Of a stretch of 64,000 bases of DNA, positions 1 through 7,987 are shown in pieces. The DNA is from CALODL01 sp942492115 (GTDB lineage: Bacteria > Planctomycetota > Phycisphaerae > UBA1845 > CAIVHJ01), in assembly GCA_942492115.1 (NCBI GenBank), contig CALODL010000011.1:62001-126000 (forward strand), read 5' to 3'. The translations under genes were made by a program, and so were the position numbers. Below the pieces are notes generated by a model. It made no database searches. It saw only the letters and a program-made list of their open reading frames with translations, and had not been told where the DNA came from. Position 1 is the stretch's first letter. Each line of letters begins with the position of its first letter.

Positions 1-679
1 TGATTTTCATTTGACGGGGGTCATTGCTCAGCGTCGAGAGCTCCGCGACCTGGGCGCCGCTGTTCTGTCCGGTCCCGAGCAGACCGGCCATCGGATCATC
101 GCCGCGATTGATCATGCGCTGCACGTCGAGCAACGTTTGCGTGGTGATCGTCAGGAGATCCTCGCCCTCGGATTGAGCGTGCTCGACGAGGTTCATGAGC
201 GGCATGTCGGCGTGGACGAAATTGGGGCGCTCATAGTCAATGGCGTCGAGTTGTTTGGTCAGACCGAGGGATTCACCGAGATCCATCTGGAACATCGAGA
301 ACATCCCGGGTTCATCACGATGCCGATCCTTCAGTCCCTGCGGATCACTGGCGAGTTCATAGAGCACCGCGTCATGTTGGCGGAAGTTCTTGTTCAGCTG
401 GTCGTAGTATGCCGCATCGCCGACGTGAACTGCGCCGTACAGCGTGACGCTGAGATCGCTGCCATCCACCGGGGTGTAGCGCACGTTGGCAACTTGCAGG
501 GCGGCAGGTCGCCCATTGTCACTTCTGCGGATGCGGACGAACGACATGGGGTGCGGCTTCGTGTAGGCCCGGCGGGCAGAGGCCGCAGGCCTGGCCCGGG
601 CATCTTCGGCCAGGGCAGAGTCCGGTGCGCTCGAGGCCACAATCAACACGGCGAATATGATGGGCAGTGTCTGACGCAT
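1..679 (-). CDS. TraB/GumN-like secreted protein, 3' part cut by window edge
   Basis: Reading from 679 down to base 1 gives 226 codons with no stop, so the gene continues beyond the window. The start is an ATG with AGGAG about 7 bases upstream. Residues 1-24 form a signal peptide ending A-L-A. At about residues 78-110 there is V-T-L-Y-G-A-V-H-V-G-D-A-A-Y-Y followed by V-L-Y-E-L-A, the G-x-x-H and Y-E-L/D pattern of the TraB/GumN/PrgY fold. That family is metalloprotease-like, with substrates mostly unknown. The catalytic half is partly missing, so activity cannot be judged. A long plus-strand open frame over the same bases is its shadow. Confidence 0.75.
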   Translation of the reverse strand, partial: MRQTLPIIFAVLIVASSAPDSALAEDARARPAASARRAYTKPHPMSFVRIRRSDNGRPAALQVANVRYTPVDGSDLSVTLYGAVHVGDAAYYDQLNKNFRQHDAVLYELASDPQGLKDRHRDEPGMFSMFQMDLGESLGLTKQLDAIDYERPNFVHADMPLMNLVEHAQSEGEDLLTITTQTLLDVQRMINRGDDPMAGLLGTGQNSGAQVAELSTLSNDPRQMKI

Positions 680-889
680 ACGCGTGCTCCTGAAACGAGA
701 GGGCCGGCTGCCAGAAAAAGGTCCGGGACACCGCTGTGTTCGGGCCCCATGCGTAATCATGGCCTATTTTTTGTGAATTGGCAGCAAAATCAGGGGTGTC
801 TAACGCCGGCCCGTCTGTGGCCGACCCCCGTGCCGTTCCGCGGGATGCGGCGCCAGCGTGCTTGACCTTCGAAGGGGACTGCGGCATAA

Positions 890-907
890 CATAACCATAT
901 GGTTATG
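890..907. promoter_or_regulatory. perfect 18-bp palindrome over the ArsR start codon
   Basis: CATAACCATATGGTTATG is an exact inverted repeat. Its right half contains both candidate start codons of the ArsR gene (ATG at 899 and 905). An adjacent GCATAAC just upstream gives a partial third half-site. ArsR-family dimers bind such palindromes, so autorepression by blocking initiation is the likely role; that is inference. Confidence 0.6.
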
Positions 908-1201
908 CATACATCGGATCTCGATCACATCTTCGGCGCCCTGGCTGACCCAACGCGTCGCGGCATTCTCGAGCGGCTTGCGCAGGGGCCGGCCAACATC
1001 AGGACCCTGGCCGCACCCTTCAAGGTGTCTCAGCCGGCCATTTCCAGGCATGTTCGTGTTCTCGAAGGCGCCGGATTGATTCGTCGCCGCAAGCGCGGGC
1101 GCGATCATTATATCTCGGTCAAAACCGAGGCTGTCGATGGAGCCCGAGGCTGGATCACGCACTACACCCGATTCTGGAAAAAACAATTCGACGCCCGGTG
1201 A
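899..1201 (+). CDS. ArsR-family winged-helix transcriptional regulator
   Basis: This 100-residue protein begins with D-L-D-H-I-F-G-A-L-A-D-P-T-R-R-G-I-L-E-R-L, the canonical first helices of ArsR/SmtB regulators. The recognition helix follows (V-S-Q-P-A-I-S-R-H-V-R-V-L), then a basic wing (R-R-R-K-R-G-R-D-H-Y). No cysteine or histidine metal site is visible. It resembles the non-metal subgroup often paired with START-like or other small enzymes. The start could be 899 or 905; both lie in the palindrome and no clear ribosome site precedes them. It converges on mgtE. Confidence 0.85.
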   Translation: MVMHTSDLDHIFGALADPTRRGILERLAQGPANIRTLAAPFKVSQPAISRHVRVLEGAGLIRRRKRGRDHYISVKTEAVDGARGWITHYTRFWKKQFDAR

Positions 1202-1245
1202 CGCACCGGACATGAAGGCGCGCTGTACTCGGCGCCGATCGCGGA

Positions 1246-2613
1246 TCAGGGCATCAGCAGCGGCAGGGCGGCAGAAGCCATGCTCAACAGCAGGAAGAAG
1301 CCGCACATGTCTGTGATGGTGGTCAAGATGGGCCCCGAGGCGAGGGCCGGATCCATGTGGAAGCGTCTCAGCAGGAGTGGCACGACCCCTCCGATCGAAA
1401 CTGCAATCATGGTGTTGAGTGCCATGGCGGCGCCGACCACGGCACCCAGGTATGCATTGCCCTGCCACGCCCAGGCGGCACAGGCAAGCAGGCCTCCCAG
1501 TGCAATGCCGTTCAAGAGCCCCACGATGATCTCTTTGAACCACACGCGCAGCATCTCGCCTGGTCGTATCAGGCCAAGCGTGAGTTCACGCATACTGACC
1601 GCCACCGCCTGACTACCTGAACAGCCGCTCATGTCGGATATGATTGGGAGGAAAACGGCCAGCGCCAACACTGATGCCAACGTCTCCTGGTACAGGGCGA
1701 TGATGCTGGCCGCCATGATGTTCAACACAACGTTGATGCTCAGCCAGGCCAGGCGTCGCCGCGACCGCAGGAGAATCGGCATCGAGCGCAATTCTTCGCC
1801 GCCGATAATACCTTGTGATTTGAGATAATCCCCATCGCTACGTTCTGCAATCGCTCTCTCGACCGCGGCCCGCCGCACGACACCTACAATTCGATCCTGC
1901 GAATCGACAACAGGTACGCCGTAGAAAGGATAACGCTCAAAAACGTCATGGACATCGTCCAGCGGCATCATGTCGACAACGCGAATCGGGTGCTCGATCA
2001 TGAGGTCGCGAATAACATGCGCTCGCCGGGCCAGTAGCAGGTCACGCAGGCGCAGGACACCCACCAGCACGCCGTGTTCTCCCGTGACGTAAGCGTATTG
2101 AACGTCGTAGTCCCGATACTCATCTGCATGGGTTCTCAAGTCGTCGACGACATCCTGGACACTGGCCCCCTCAGAGAAGTCAACGTACTCGGTCAGCATC
2201 AGGCCACCGGCCACATCGGCCGGATACTGCGCCAGCGCTCGCGCCTCCTCGGCGTGTTCCGGTTTCATGTGCGCGAGGATGGCCTCGGCATCGATATCGT
2301 CCAGATCGTTGAGCAGATCCGCCTGCTCATCGCTGGGGAGTTCCTGTACGATCGCGGCCGCGGTGTCCACGTCGAGGTGCTCGATCAAATCGGCGGCCTG
2401 CGTTTCGGGTAGCCGGTCAACCAGGTTCGCTGCGCGCGCCGGGTCCAACAAGCCCATGACGCGCACCCGGGATTCGGATGAGAGGTGGTCGAGGGCGCGC
2501 TGGGCCTCGCCATGAGGGAGGCTGTCGATGAATTCGGCAAGCCTCTCCGGGGCGGCCTCGGCAGTCAGGCGTTCGAGCTCGAGCCAGGGCTGATCGACAC
2601 TGCTGATAGTCAT
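1246..2613 (-). CDS. mgtE: MgtE-type magnesium transporter
   Basis: This 455-residue protein has the standard MgtE layout. An N-terminal superhelical domain rich in acidic residues spans about 1-125, two CBS domains about 130-255 (the second with P-F-Y-G-V-P-V-V-D), and a five-helix membrane domain lies from about 290. The membrane signature G-C-S-G-S-Q-A...S-M-R-E-L-T-L-G replaces the commoner G-G-N-A-G-T-Q. The protein imports Mg2+ and is gated by Mg2+ binding to the cytosolic domains. The ATG is preceded by a GGTGGAAAG purine stretch. It appears monocistronic. Confidence 0.93.
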   Translation of the reverse strand: MTISSVDQPWLELERLTAEAAPERLAEFIDSLPHGEAQRALDHLSSESRVRVMGLLDPARAANLVDRLPETQAADLIEHLDVDTAAAIVQELPSDEQADLLNDLDDIDAEAILAHMKPEHAEEARALAQYPADVAGGLMLTEYVDFSEGASVQDVVDDLRTHADEYRDYDVQYAYVTGEHGVLVGVLRLRDLLLARRAHVIRDLMIEHPIRVVDMMPLDDVHDVFERYPFYGVPVVDSQDRIVGVVRRAAVERAIAERSDGDYLKSQGIIGGEELRSMPILLRSRRRLAWLSINVVLNIMAASIIALYQETLASVLALAVFLPIISDMSGCSGSQAVAVSMRELTLGLIRPGEMLRVWFKEIIVGLLNGIALGGLLACAAWAWQGNAYLGAVVGAAMALNTMIAVSIGGVVPLLLRRFHMDPALASGPILTTITDMCGFFLLLSMASAALPLLMP

Positions 2614-2747
2614 GTGGTCTTCTTTCCACCTTCACGGTGTTCCAAGGGATCGGGGTGACCGTTGTTTACCATGCGCAGATTGTATGGTAGTAGAAGACGC
2701 TGTCGATGCAGGGACTTTCAACAGCTGGGCAGAACAGAAGTGAATTC

Positions 2748-3818
2748 ATGGTGATGACCCAGATCAGTACGAGCAATCCGGTCATGATCACGGGCGCCAC
2801 CGGCTACGTCGCGGGTTGGGTGGTCCAACGGCTGCTTGCCGAGGGTTGCACGGTCCACGCGACCGTGCGTGACCCGACCAACCCCGAGAAACTCAAGTAC
2901 CTCGATGCGCTTGCCCAGCAGACACCGGGATCCCTGCGGTATTTCAAGGCGGACCTGCTGACACCTGGGGCTTATGCCGAGGCCATGCAGGGTTGCACCA
3001 TCGTTTTTCATACGGCATCACCCTTCGTGATTGGTGTGAACGATCCGCAGAAGGATCTCGTCGAGCCGGCACAGCTCGGTACCCGCAACGTCCTCGAAGA
3101 AGCCGCCCGGACGGACTCGGTCAAACGTGTCGTCGTGACCAGCAGCTGCGCCGCGATCTACGGTGACAACGCCGATCTGGCGAATTCAGCGAATGGCCGG
3201 TTCTCGGAGGCCGACTGGAATACGACTTCATCAATTGATCACCAGCCATATTCCTACTCGAAGGTCCTGGCGGAGCGGGAGGCGTGGAAGATCGCGGAGG
3301 CCCAGAGCAACTGGGATCTCGTGACGATCAACCCGTCGCTGGTCGTCGGGGCCGGTATCAATCCATTCGCCACATCGGAGTCTTTTGCACTCATCAAGCG
3401 ATTTGGCGACGGCACGCTGAAACTCGGTGTCCCCGACTATGGTGTTGGCATTGTCGATGTGCGTGATGTGGCCGAAGCTCACATTCAGGCGGCGTTCAAC
3501 CCGGTCGCGCAGGGCCGCTATATCGTGTCGGGGCACGATACGAATTTCCCAAGAATTGGCCGCATTTTGCGCGAGCGGTTTGGGACGCGCTATCCATTTC
3601 CGCCGCGCACCATTCCGAAGTGGTTCATCTGGCTCGTCGGACCGGCATTCGACAAGGCGCTGACCCGCAAGACCGTCAGCCGTAACATCGGGTTGCCCTT
3701 CAGGTCAGACAACAGCAAGGGGATTCGGGACCTGGGTCTGACTTACCGACCTCTGGAGGACTCGATCGTCGAGCACTTCCAGCAGTTGATCGATGCCGGG
3801 AGATTCAAGAGGCAATAA
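2748..3818 (+). CDS. NAD(P)-dependent epimerase / dihydroflavonol-reductase-like enzyme
   Basis: This is an extended short-chain dehydrogenase of 356 residues. The nucleotide-binding loop I-T-G-A-T-G-Y-V-A-G sits at residues 12-21, then V-V-V-T-S-S-C-A-A-I-Y and the catalytic Y-S-Y-S-K. The pattern best fits the dihydroflavonol 4-reductase/cinnamyl-CoA reductase-like branch, which reduces carbonyls or epimerises sugars with NAD(P)H. The substrate cannot be told from sequence. An upstream in-frame ATG at 2706 lacks a ribosome site; the ATG at 2748 follows an AGAAGTGA stretch. It is divergent from mgtE and shares a 134-base intergenic region with it. Confidence 0.82.
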   Translation: MVMTQISTSNPVMITGATGYVAGWVVQRLLAEGCTVHATVRDPTNPEKLKYLDALAQQTPGSLRYFKADLLTPGAYAEAMQGCTIVFHTASPFVIGVNDPQKDLVEPAQLGTRNVLEEAARTDSVKRVVVTSSCAAIYGDNADLANSANGRFSEADWNTTSSIDHQPYSYSKVLAEREAWKIAEAQSNWDLVTINPSLVVGAGINPFATSESFALIKRFGDGTLKLGVPDYGVGIVDVRDVAEAHIQAAFNPVAQGRYIVSGHDTNFPRIGRILRERFGTRYPFPPRTIPKWFIWLVGPAFDKALTRKTVSRNIGLPFRSDNSKGIRDLGLTYRPLEDSIVEHFQQLIDAGRFKRQ

Positions 3819-3987
3819 TCGCCGCTACACGCGCGAGCCGGCACTGGTCAAGAGCAGCGTGAAGTCTGTAGAACTGTTGACCCTTTGACGCCTGCAAGTG
3901 TAAGAGCTCCGGCTCATGCTGTTGCCGTCCTCCTGCCGATTGTCATGACGTGGTGAGACTACGGTTTCCTGTTCACTGGAGAAAGCG

Positions 3988-5316
3988 ATGACGCGGATGG
4001 TCCGGCAGGTGGGATTGGTCACGATGGTCACGATCGGTATGGCGCATCTCGGTTGCGGCGGGGGGGCGCCGATGGTCGCGGACAGCGCGGACGACTCCGC
4101 AAGCGACACGGCGACGCCCAGCGACGTCTTACCCGCGGATCTCCAGGAGGCGGCATCCGAATCGGCGATGTCGCTGGTGTACATTCGTGTGGAGGGTGGC
4201 CGCGCAGCGCAGCAGACCGTCGAGCCGTGTCCATTCGGCGGCTCGCGGGTCAAGAACGCCGACGGTTCGTATACGCTGACGGAGTGCTCGATTTTCCCCG
4301 GTATGCCCATGACGGGTGGCCTGCGCCTCGAGACCGGGATCGACGGCGGGCCATTCAGGATGGTGGCCGACAATCTGACCGGCCGGAACGGTGACGTCGA
4401 ATACGAGGTCGACGGCTTCATCGAAGAAGTCGAGAACGACGACGGGTCGTCAACCTTCAGCATGGATTTCTATTCGGTGACCACCACGCTGCGCTGTGAG
4501 TTGGGGATGTGTTTTGCGAGCGACGAGCCCGACGAGTTCAGCCTCGCCGGCTCGATCAACATCGACGAGGATTTCGTGGTCACCGGCAACTTGACGAGTC
4601 GGGACGGATCGGCGTGCAGTTTCGGGGGCGAGAACCTCCTCGAGCTGGTCATGGCTGACGAACCGCTGGGGCTCGACCGCGTGTGTTTTTATCCACCACT
4701 CGATGATTGCGTGGCCGACGGCAACTGTGAGATCGAATGCCGGCCACCGTTTGCGGATCCGGATCCGGACTGCACGTCCGCCCAATTGTGCACGGCCTAC
4801 GATCTGTGCGACGACGACGGTGATGGTATGGTGGTTGACAACGAATCACCGACGATGGGTGAATCGTGTGCCGATGCCCCGACCAACTGGGGCGGTTTCG
4901 GACCGGCAAACGTTGCGATGTGTTTCGGATCCCGGGCGGATTTGACCATCGAACGCGGCGGCCTCATCAGCGCGGATGAAGCCCGGATCAACTTTCCGGT
5001 TACCATCAACTTCTCATTCACGGAATTTAACTTAGCTGACTCTTCGGTCGAGGATGACGCCGCGGTCCTCAATGGCCAGGTCCTCGTCCTGACCGAGGAG
5101 AATCTTGTCAGCGTCGACGATACCGACGATACGCTCGTCCTGCCCGATGCCCTGTCGTGCCTCGACAGCAGTCCAGGCGACGATGCGTTCATTGTGCGCT
5201 ACCAGCTGCGTGTTACCGATCGCTGTGGCGTCGTGCTCAACGAACGGATCTATTCGACGACATGCTGCGGTGAGGATGGCGGAGTGCTCTGCGGCGACTT
5301 CTGCTCCGCACCGTAG
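3988..5316 (+). CDS. secreted lipoprotein with cysteine-rich C-terminus
   Basis: This 442-residue protein has a lipoprotein signal peptide: a hydrophobic stretch then L-G-C-G-G-G, with Cys at about 23 as the probable lipid attachment site. The mature part is acidic and rich in Asp, Ser and Thr, with many Cys pairs. It has no family signature I recognise. Acidic D-D-x-D-G-D-G strings near residues 270-280 may bind calcium. GGAG precedes the ATG. It is the last chromosomal gene before the integrative element; in the uninvaded chromosome it would adjoin the tRNA-Gly gene. Confidence 0.75.
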   Translation: MTRMVRQVGLVTMVTIGMAHLGCGGGAPMVADSADDSASDTATPSDVLPADLQEAASESAMSLVYIRVEGGRAAQQTVEPCPFGGSRVKNADGSYTLTECSIFPGMPMTGGLRLETGIDGGPFRMVADNLTGRNGDVEYEVDGFIEEVENDDGSSTFSMDFYSVTTTLRCELGMCFASDEPDEFSLAGSINIDEDFVVTGNLTSRDGSACSFGGENLLELVMADEPLGLDRVCFYPPLDDCVADGNCEIECRPPFADPDPDCTSAQLCTAYDLCDDDGDGMVVDNESPTMGESCADAPTNWGGFGPANVAMCFGSRADLTIERGGLISADEARINFPVTINFSFTEFNLADSSVEDDAAVLNGQVLVLTEENLVSVDDTDDTLVLPDALSCLDSSPGDDAFIVRYQLRVTDRCGVVLNERIYSTTCCGEDGGVLCGDFCSAP

Positions 5317-5471
5317 CCTGCGGGCTAGCTCCGTATCACCCCCTGCCGGCCAATTCGCGTGAGGCCTACCCCCCGCGGTGATCGGCCGCTCGACTGGACA
5401 ACCGCGCCATTTCGTTTCCACGGCTACGACAGGTGGGTGAGACGTCATCAGGGCAGCCGTATGTTGACTCG

Positions 5472-5521
5472 AAGCGGGTGAAGAGACTCGAACTCTCGAC
5501 ATTCAGCTTGGGAAGCTGACG
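5472..5521. repeat. left attachment site (50-bp direct repeat, tRNA-Gly 3' part)
   Basis: This is identical to 56871-56920. It corresponds to tRNA-Gly nucleotides 25 to 73 plus one base. Upstream sequence differs from the intact tRNA, so this copy has no acceptor 5' strand or D arm and cannot make tRNA. Confidence 0.92.
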
Positions 5522-5746
5522 AGCCCCTGCCTAAGCGACTGTGCCGCAAGATCCTGCGAAGAGACGAGCCACACACCCCGCAGTAGTCCCAGCAGTTCTC
5601 CCATCGACCCGTCTGTTTCCCCCGACCTGGCCAGCGTGATTGCCGCTTGGGCACATCTGCCGCCGCCAGTCAAGGCAGGCATCGTCGCCATGGTCGAGGC
5701 GAGCGCCGCGGCACAGCACTGCCGCGATGAGCCGGCAACGCCATGA
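5474..5746 (+). other. detached 3' end of the integrase gene (in-frame C-terminal tail)
   Basis: The integrase frame enters the att repeat as A-G-E-E-T-R-T-L-D at 56873. Read in the same frame from 5474, it stays open through the repeat and for 74 further codons to a TGA at 5744-5746. The end of the tail reads D-L-A-S-V-I-A-A-W-A-H-L-P-P-P-V-K-A-G-I, then V-A-M-V. The relic at 30692-30958 carries a matching tail (D-L-K-R-L-V-E-A-W-P-R-L-S). When the ends join in the circle, this segment becomes the integrase C-terminus. Here it has no start and is presumably silent. Confidence 0.82.
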
Positions 5747-5794
5747 ATACCAAAGGCAGCGAGCGTGACCGTTGCCGGAGCCGAAGCGCAGGGC

Positions 5795-5955
5795 CTGAGA
5801 ACCGCATTATGCCCGGCAGCGGCAGGGGCCGAAGACCCCAAGGCAGCACCACATTATGGGAAGCCCGCGCGCAAAAATTGACCTGTTTTTTTTCGATGAT
5901 TTTGGGGGAGCGCCGTAGTTGCCCCCGACTCCCGACCTCTTACAGGAGATTCCGC
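5795..5955 (+). promoter_or_regulatory. conserved leader of the left-end gene
   Basis: Two blocks are shared with the leader of the second copy at 31196-31349 although the DNA between them has diverged. They are CTGAGAACCGCATTATGCCC plus GGCA (5795-5818) and GCGCAAAAATTGACC followed by a T-run (about 5869-5892). Block conservation within divergent DNA suggests promoter elements or recombinase/regulator binding sites. CAGGAG precedes the ATG at 5956. Confidence 0.5.
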
Positions 5956-6387
5956 ATGACCGACAATGAACACATCCTGTCCGATCGCAACATCGCCGCC
6001 TTCATCGCCACCGACGCCCCCGAGGCCCAGCGCGCGGCGGAGGACCTGGCTCGCATGGTTGCCGATCCGGTGATCATCTGGGGCGTGCTCAAGAAGCTGA
6101 ACATCACGACCGAGCTGATGCTCTCGGTGCTCAAGTCGATCGCCACGGACCCCGGCGCGTCGGCCAGTGGGCGCATCTCGGCCATCCGTGAGATTCGGGC
6201 CATCGCGCGCTCGGCGGGGCTGTCGTGGGGGCGTTTGACGAAGCACTACAAGCTGGAGGAGGCCGTCGCCGATCTGGTGATGAAGAAGAGGCTTGCAGAA
6301 ACGGCTGCGCATCCACCGCAGGACGACGAGGAGTCGCGGCGGATCAAGGCCCTGCTGAACGAGCCGATCCGCCTGAACGGGTTTTGA
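5956..6387 (+). CDS. left-end protein of unknown function (143 aa)
   Basis: This 143-residue, probably all-helical soluble protein matches no family I recognise. It is acidic at the N-terminus, with a central S-G-R-I-S-A-I-R-E-I-R-A-I-A-R-S helix and a basic stretch V-M-K-K-R-L. The start has CAGGAGATTCCGC upstream; an earlier in-frame ATG at 5743 belongs to diverged leader DNA. A nearly identical but frameshifted copy sits at 31350-31782, again just inside an att-like tRNA fragment and integrase tail. It therefore looks like a fixed left-end gene of this element family, perhaps a regulator or DNA-binding factor (inference). Confidence 0.75.
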   Translation: MTDNEHILSDRNIAAFIATDAPEAQRAAEDLARMVADPVIIWGVLKKLNITTELMLSVLKSIATDPGASASGRISAIREIRAIARSAGLSWGRLTKHYKLEEAVADLVMKKRLAETAAHPPQDDEESRRIKALLNEPIRLNGF

Positions 6388-6495
6388 GCGGAGCAGGTGA
6401 ACTGCTGGTGTGCAGCATCAGGGATGTGGCTTGCTTTGGATGATGGTTGTCGCTCGAAGGGGTGCCGCATTCGGCAGACTGACAAGCCGGTGACG

Positions 6496-6621
6496 CTACA
6501 ATTCCGTTCCGCATTCGGGGCATTTGTGTGGCGTTGCCCGGAACCACACGACGGCGCCACAGAAGGCCATCACGAACAGTGCCCTCGGGCTGACCAGTGT
6601 TGTTGCGGACTCGAACCGCAT
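6496..6621 (-). CDS. 41-residue zinc-ribbon-tail membrane protein
   Basis: The ATG at 6621 directly follows the TGA of the upstream gene (TGAATG). The product has one hydrophobic segment (A-L-F-V-M-A-F-C-G-A-V-V-W-F) then R-A-T-P-H-K-C-P-E-C-G-T-E-L. It is a shortened relative of the neighbouring proteins: the second Cys pair remains but the first (C-P-N-C-G-Y-D) is lost, so it probably cannot bind zinc alone. It may be a decaying copy or the last cistron of the coupled cluster. Confidence 0.5.
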   Translation of the reverse strand: MRFESATTLVSPRALFVMAFCGAVVWFRATPHKCPECGTEL

Positions 6622-7056
6622 TCAATACTCCACAGGTTCTCGTGCAGCTGACGCGTTCCCGCATTCCGGACACCGCTCAGGTGTCGCACGTATATCGTAG
6701 CCACAGTTCGGACAGCCTACTCGCGGACTGCTGTACCAGCGGATCAAAGCGACGGTGGGCCAGATGGCGAAACACAGAGTTGTCATCCACAGAGGGATCG
6801 CTACAACCCACTCCATACGATTCGAATACCAGATGCCCCACCAGCGAAGCGGCTTTGTGGTGGCCTCCATGAACAACCCCGCCTCCCACGTTCCATTGTC
6901 TGGCTTGAGCCAGTTGACACCGAACAGTCCTTGCTCGGCGAAGAGGGCCAACCGACCTTGGCACGAACCAACTTTGTAGTACGCGTTGAGGCACCACAGC
7001 CCCACGCTGGCCACCAGCGCAACGAGGCATGCGATGAACAGTGGACGCTTGGTCAT
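6622..7056 (-). CDS. two-TM protein with C-terminal zinc ribbon
   Basis: This 144-residue protein has an N-terminal membrane helix (L-F-I-A-C-L-V-A-L-V-A-S-V-G-L-W), an external segment of about 55 residues, a second helix (A-I-P-L-W-M-T-T-L-C-F-A-I-W-P) and a cytosolic C-P-N-C-G-Y-D-I-R-A-T-P-E-R-C-P-E-C-G. The four cysteines should bind zinc. The family is abundant in Phycisphaerae and its function is unknown. Its start overlaps the upstream stop (ATGA) with GAGGTGGAGGTGG before it, so translation is probably coupled. Confidence 0.75.
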   Translation of the reverse strand: MTKRPLFIACLVALVASVGLWCLNAYYKVGSCQGRLALFAEQGLFGVNWLKPDNGTWEAGLFMEATTKPLRWWGIWYSNRMEWVVAIPLWMTTLCFAIWPTVALIRWYSSPRVGCPNCGYDIRATPERCPECGNASAAREPVEY

Positions 7057-7490
7057 GCCACCTCCACCTCGCGCCCGCACTCAGGACACCGCTCGGGCGT
7101 CGCGCGCACATCGTAGCCGCAGTTCGGACAGCCACCAGCGGGACGGCGCCAGCGACGGATTAGCATCCAGGTCGGCCAGATGGCTAGAAGAATTGTGGTA
7201 AGAAACAGTGGTATTGGTCCGCTCGTCGATGCCCACAGCGCCTGCCAGTCACGCTCCAACCTGGCCCGCGTTCCAGTGACGCCTGGCACCCAGCCTGATT
7301 GGCCGTACAAGAAATTGAACTGTGTTCCAGCGGACCTCTGGACGCCAACATTCACGGCGCCACCGTCCAAGAGTACTCCGCAAGTCGCAGACTGCACAAT
7401 TGCCCCGCGCTGACTTGCGATCCACATCGATCCACTTGCCACGCAGGCGGCGCTACACATCCACAACAGCACCCGCCTCAGCCCGCTCAT
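7053..7490 (-). CDS. two-TM protein with C-terminal zinc ribbon
   Basis: This 145-residue protein has the same plan as its neighbour. The first helix is V-L-L-W-M-C-S-A-A-C-V-A-S-G, followed by an extracytoplasmic loop, second helix L-F-L-T-T-I-L-L-A-I-W-P-T-W-M-L-I-R-R and zinc ribbon C-P-N-C-G-Y-D-V-R-A-T-P-E-R-C-P-E-C-G. The ATG at 7490 overlaps the preceding stop by 4 bases and has GGAGG about 9 bases upstream. The last 116 bases are nearly identical to those of the next gene upstream, indicating recent duplication or gene conversion. Confidence 0.75.
   Translation of the reverse strand: MSGLRRVLLWMCSAACVASGSMWIASQRGAIVQSATCGVLLDGGAVNVGVQRSAGTQFNFLYGQSGWVPGVTGTRARLERDWQALWASTSGPIPLFLTTILLAIWPTWMLIRRWRRPAGGCPNCGYDVRATPERCPECGREVEVA
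7068..7183. repeat. 116-bp direct repeat, copy 1
   Basis: This matches 7532-7647 with two mismatches. It covers the second membrane helix and zinc ribbon of two adjacent genes. Such identity contrasts with their unrelated N-terminal halves and points to recent gene conversion or unequal exchange. Confidence 0.8.
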
Positions 7491-7705
7491 GGAGCAAGCC
7501 CCTCCTCCGGAATCCCAGGCACCGCCTCCAGCTCGCGCCCGCACTCAGGACACCGCTCGGGCGTCGCGCGCACATCGTAGCCGCAGTTCGGACAGCCACC
7601 AGCGGAACGGCGCCAGCGACGGATTAGCACCCAGGTCGGCCAGATGGTGAAGAGGAGAGTCGGGATACGGGTACTTCTTGGTCGCATGCTGGATCGGTAG
7701 CTCAT
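7487..7705 (-). CDS. short zinc-ribbon membrane protein, N-terminally truncated family member
   Basis: This 72-residue protein lacks the first helix and loop of its relatives. It keeps one hydrophobic segment (T-L-L-F-T-I-W-P-T-W-V-L-I-R-R) and an intact four-Cys ribbon. The ATG follows the TAA of the preceding gene directly (TAAATG), and its TGA overlaps the next ATG. Four cistrons are thus chained by overlapping or abutting codons. It is either a truncated duplicate preserved by coupling or a genuine minimal form. Confidence 0.6.
   Translation of the reverse strand: MSYRSSMRPRSTRIPTLLFTIWPTWVLIRRWRRSAGGCPNCGYDVRATPERCPECGRELEAVPGIPEEGLAP
7532..7647. repeat. 116-bp direct repeat, copy 2
   Basis: This is the partner of 7068-7183, differing at two positions. 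It ends where homology between the two zinc-ribbon genes stops abruptly. Confidence 0.8.
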
Positions 7706-7936
7706 TTATGGCCTGAAGTATGATCTCCCCCAAACGTCCACGACTCCCGGCGGAACAGATGTTTGCGGCTCAGCCAGCGTTGCCTCCTCAATCTTTGCTT
7801 GATGCAGCGACTCTCTGGTACACCATTGCAAGGCAAGTTTCTCGGCGGCCTCGCTCGAATCGGCGGCGACCTCAAGAGTTTGTAGGAAGCTGCCACTCTT
7901 GTCCTGGCTCTCGATCATTACATTGAACAGTTTCAT
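7706..7936 (-). CDS. small soluble protein of unknown function
   Basis: This 76-residue protein begins M-K-L-F-N-V-M-I-E-S-Q-D-K-S-G-S-F, then an Ala-rich helix (S-S-E-A-A-E-K-L-A-L-Q-W-C). The beta-strand/helix start resembles small proteins that follow a strand-helix-strand plan, but I recognise no family. AAGGGATGATC precedes the ATG. It is the first gene of the coupled zinc-ribbon cluster: its stop abuts the next start with no gap. No signal or membrane segment. Confidence 0.6.
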   Translation of the reverse strand: MKLFNVMIESQDKSGSFLQTLEVAADSSEAAEKLALQWCTRESLHQAKIEEATLAEPQTSVPPGVVDVWGRSYFRP

Positions 7937-7987
7937 GGCTGATCATCCCTTGGATACCACGCATGTGATGGGTTGTGATTCTTGCGA

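Noticed and set aside
11..865. Long plus-strand open frame at the left edge
   Set aside because: It mirrors the minus-strand TraB/GumN-like gene, which has a signal peptide, ribosome site and family motif.
2614..2747. Magnesium riboswitch upstream of mgtE
   Set aside because: The leader is short and shows no M-box-like paired elements that I can identify.
5743..5955. Upstream start for the 143-aa gene
   Set aside because: The extra 71 codons lie in leader DNA that diverges between copies, while the ATG at 5956 has a good ribosome site and conserved coding begins there.
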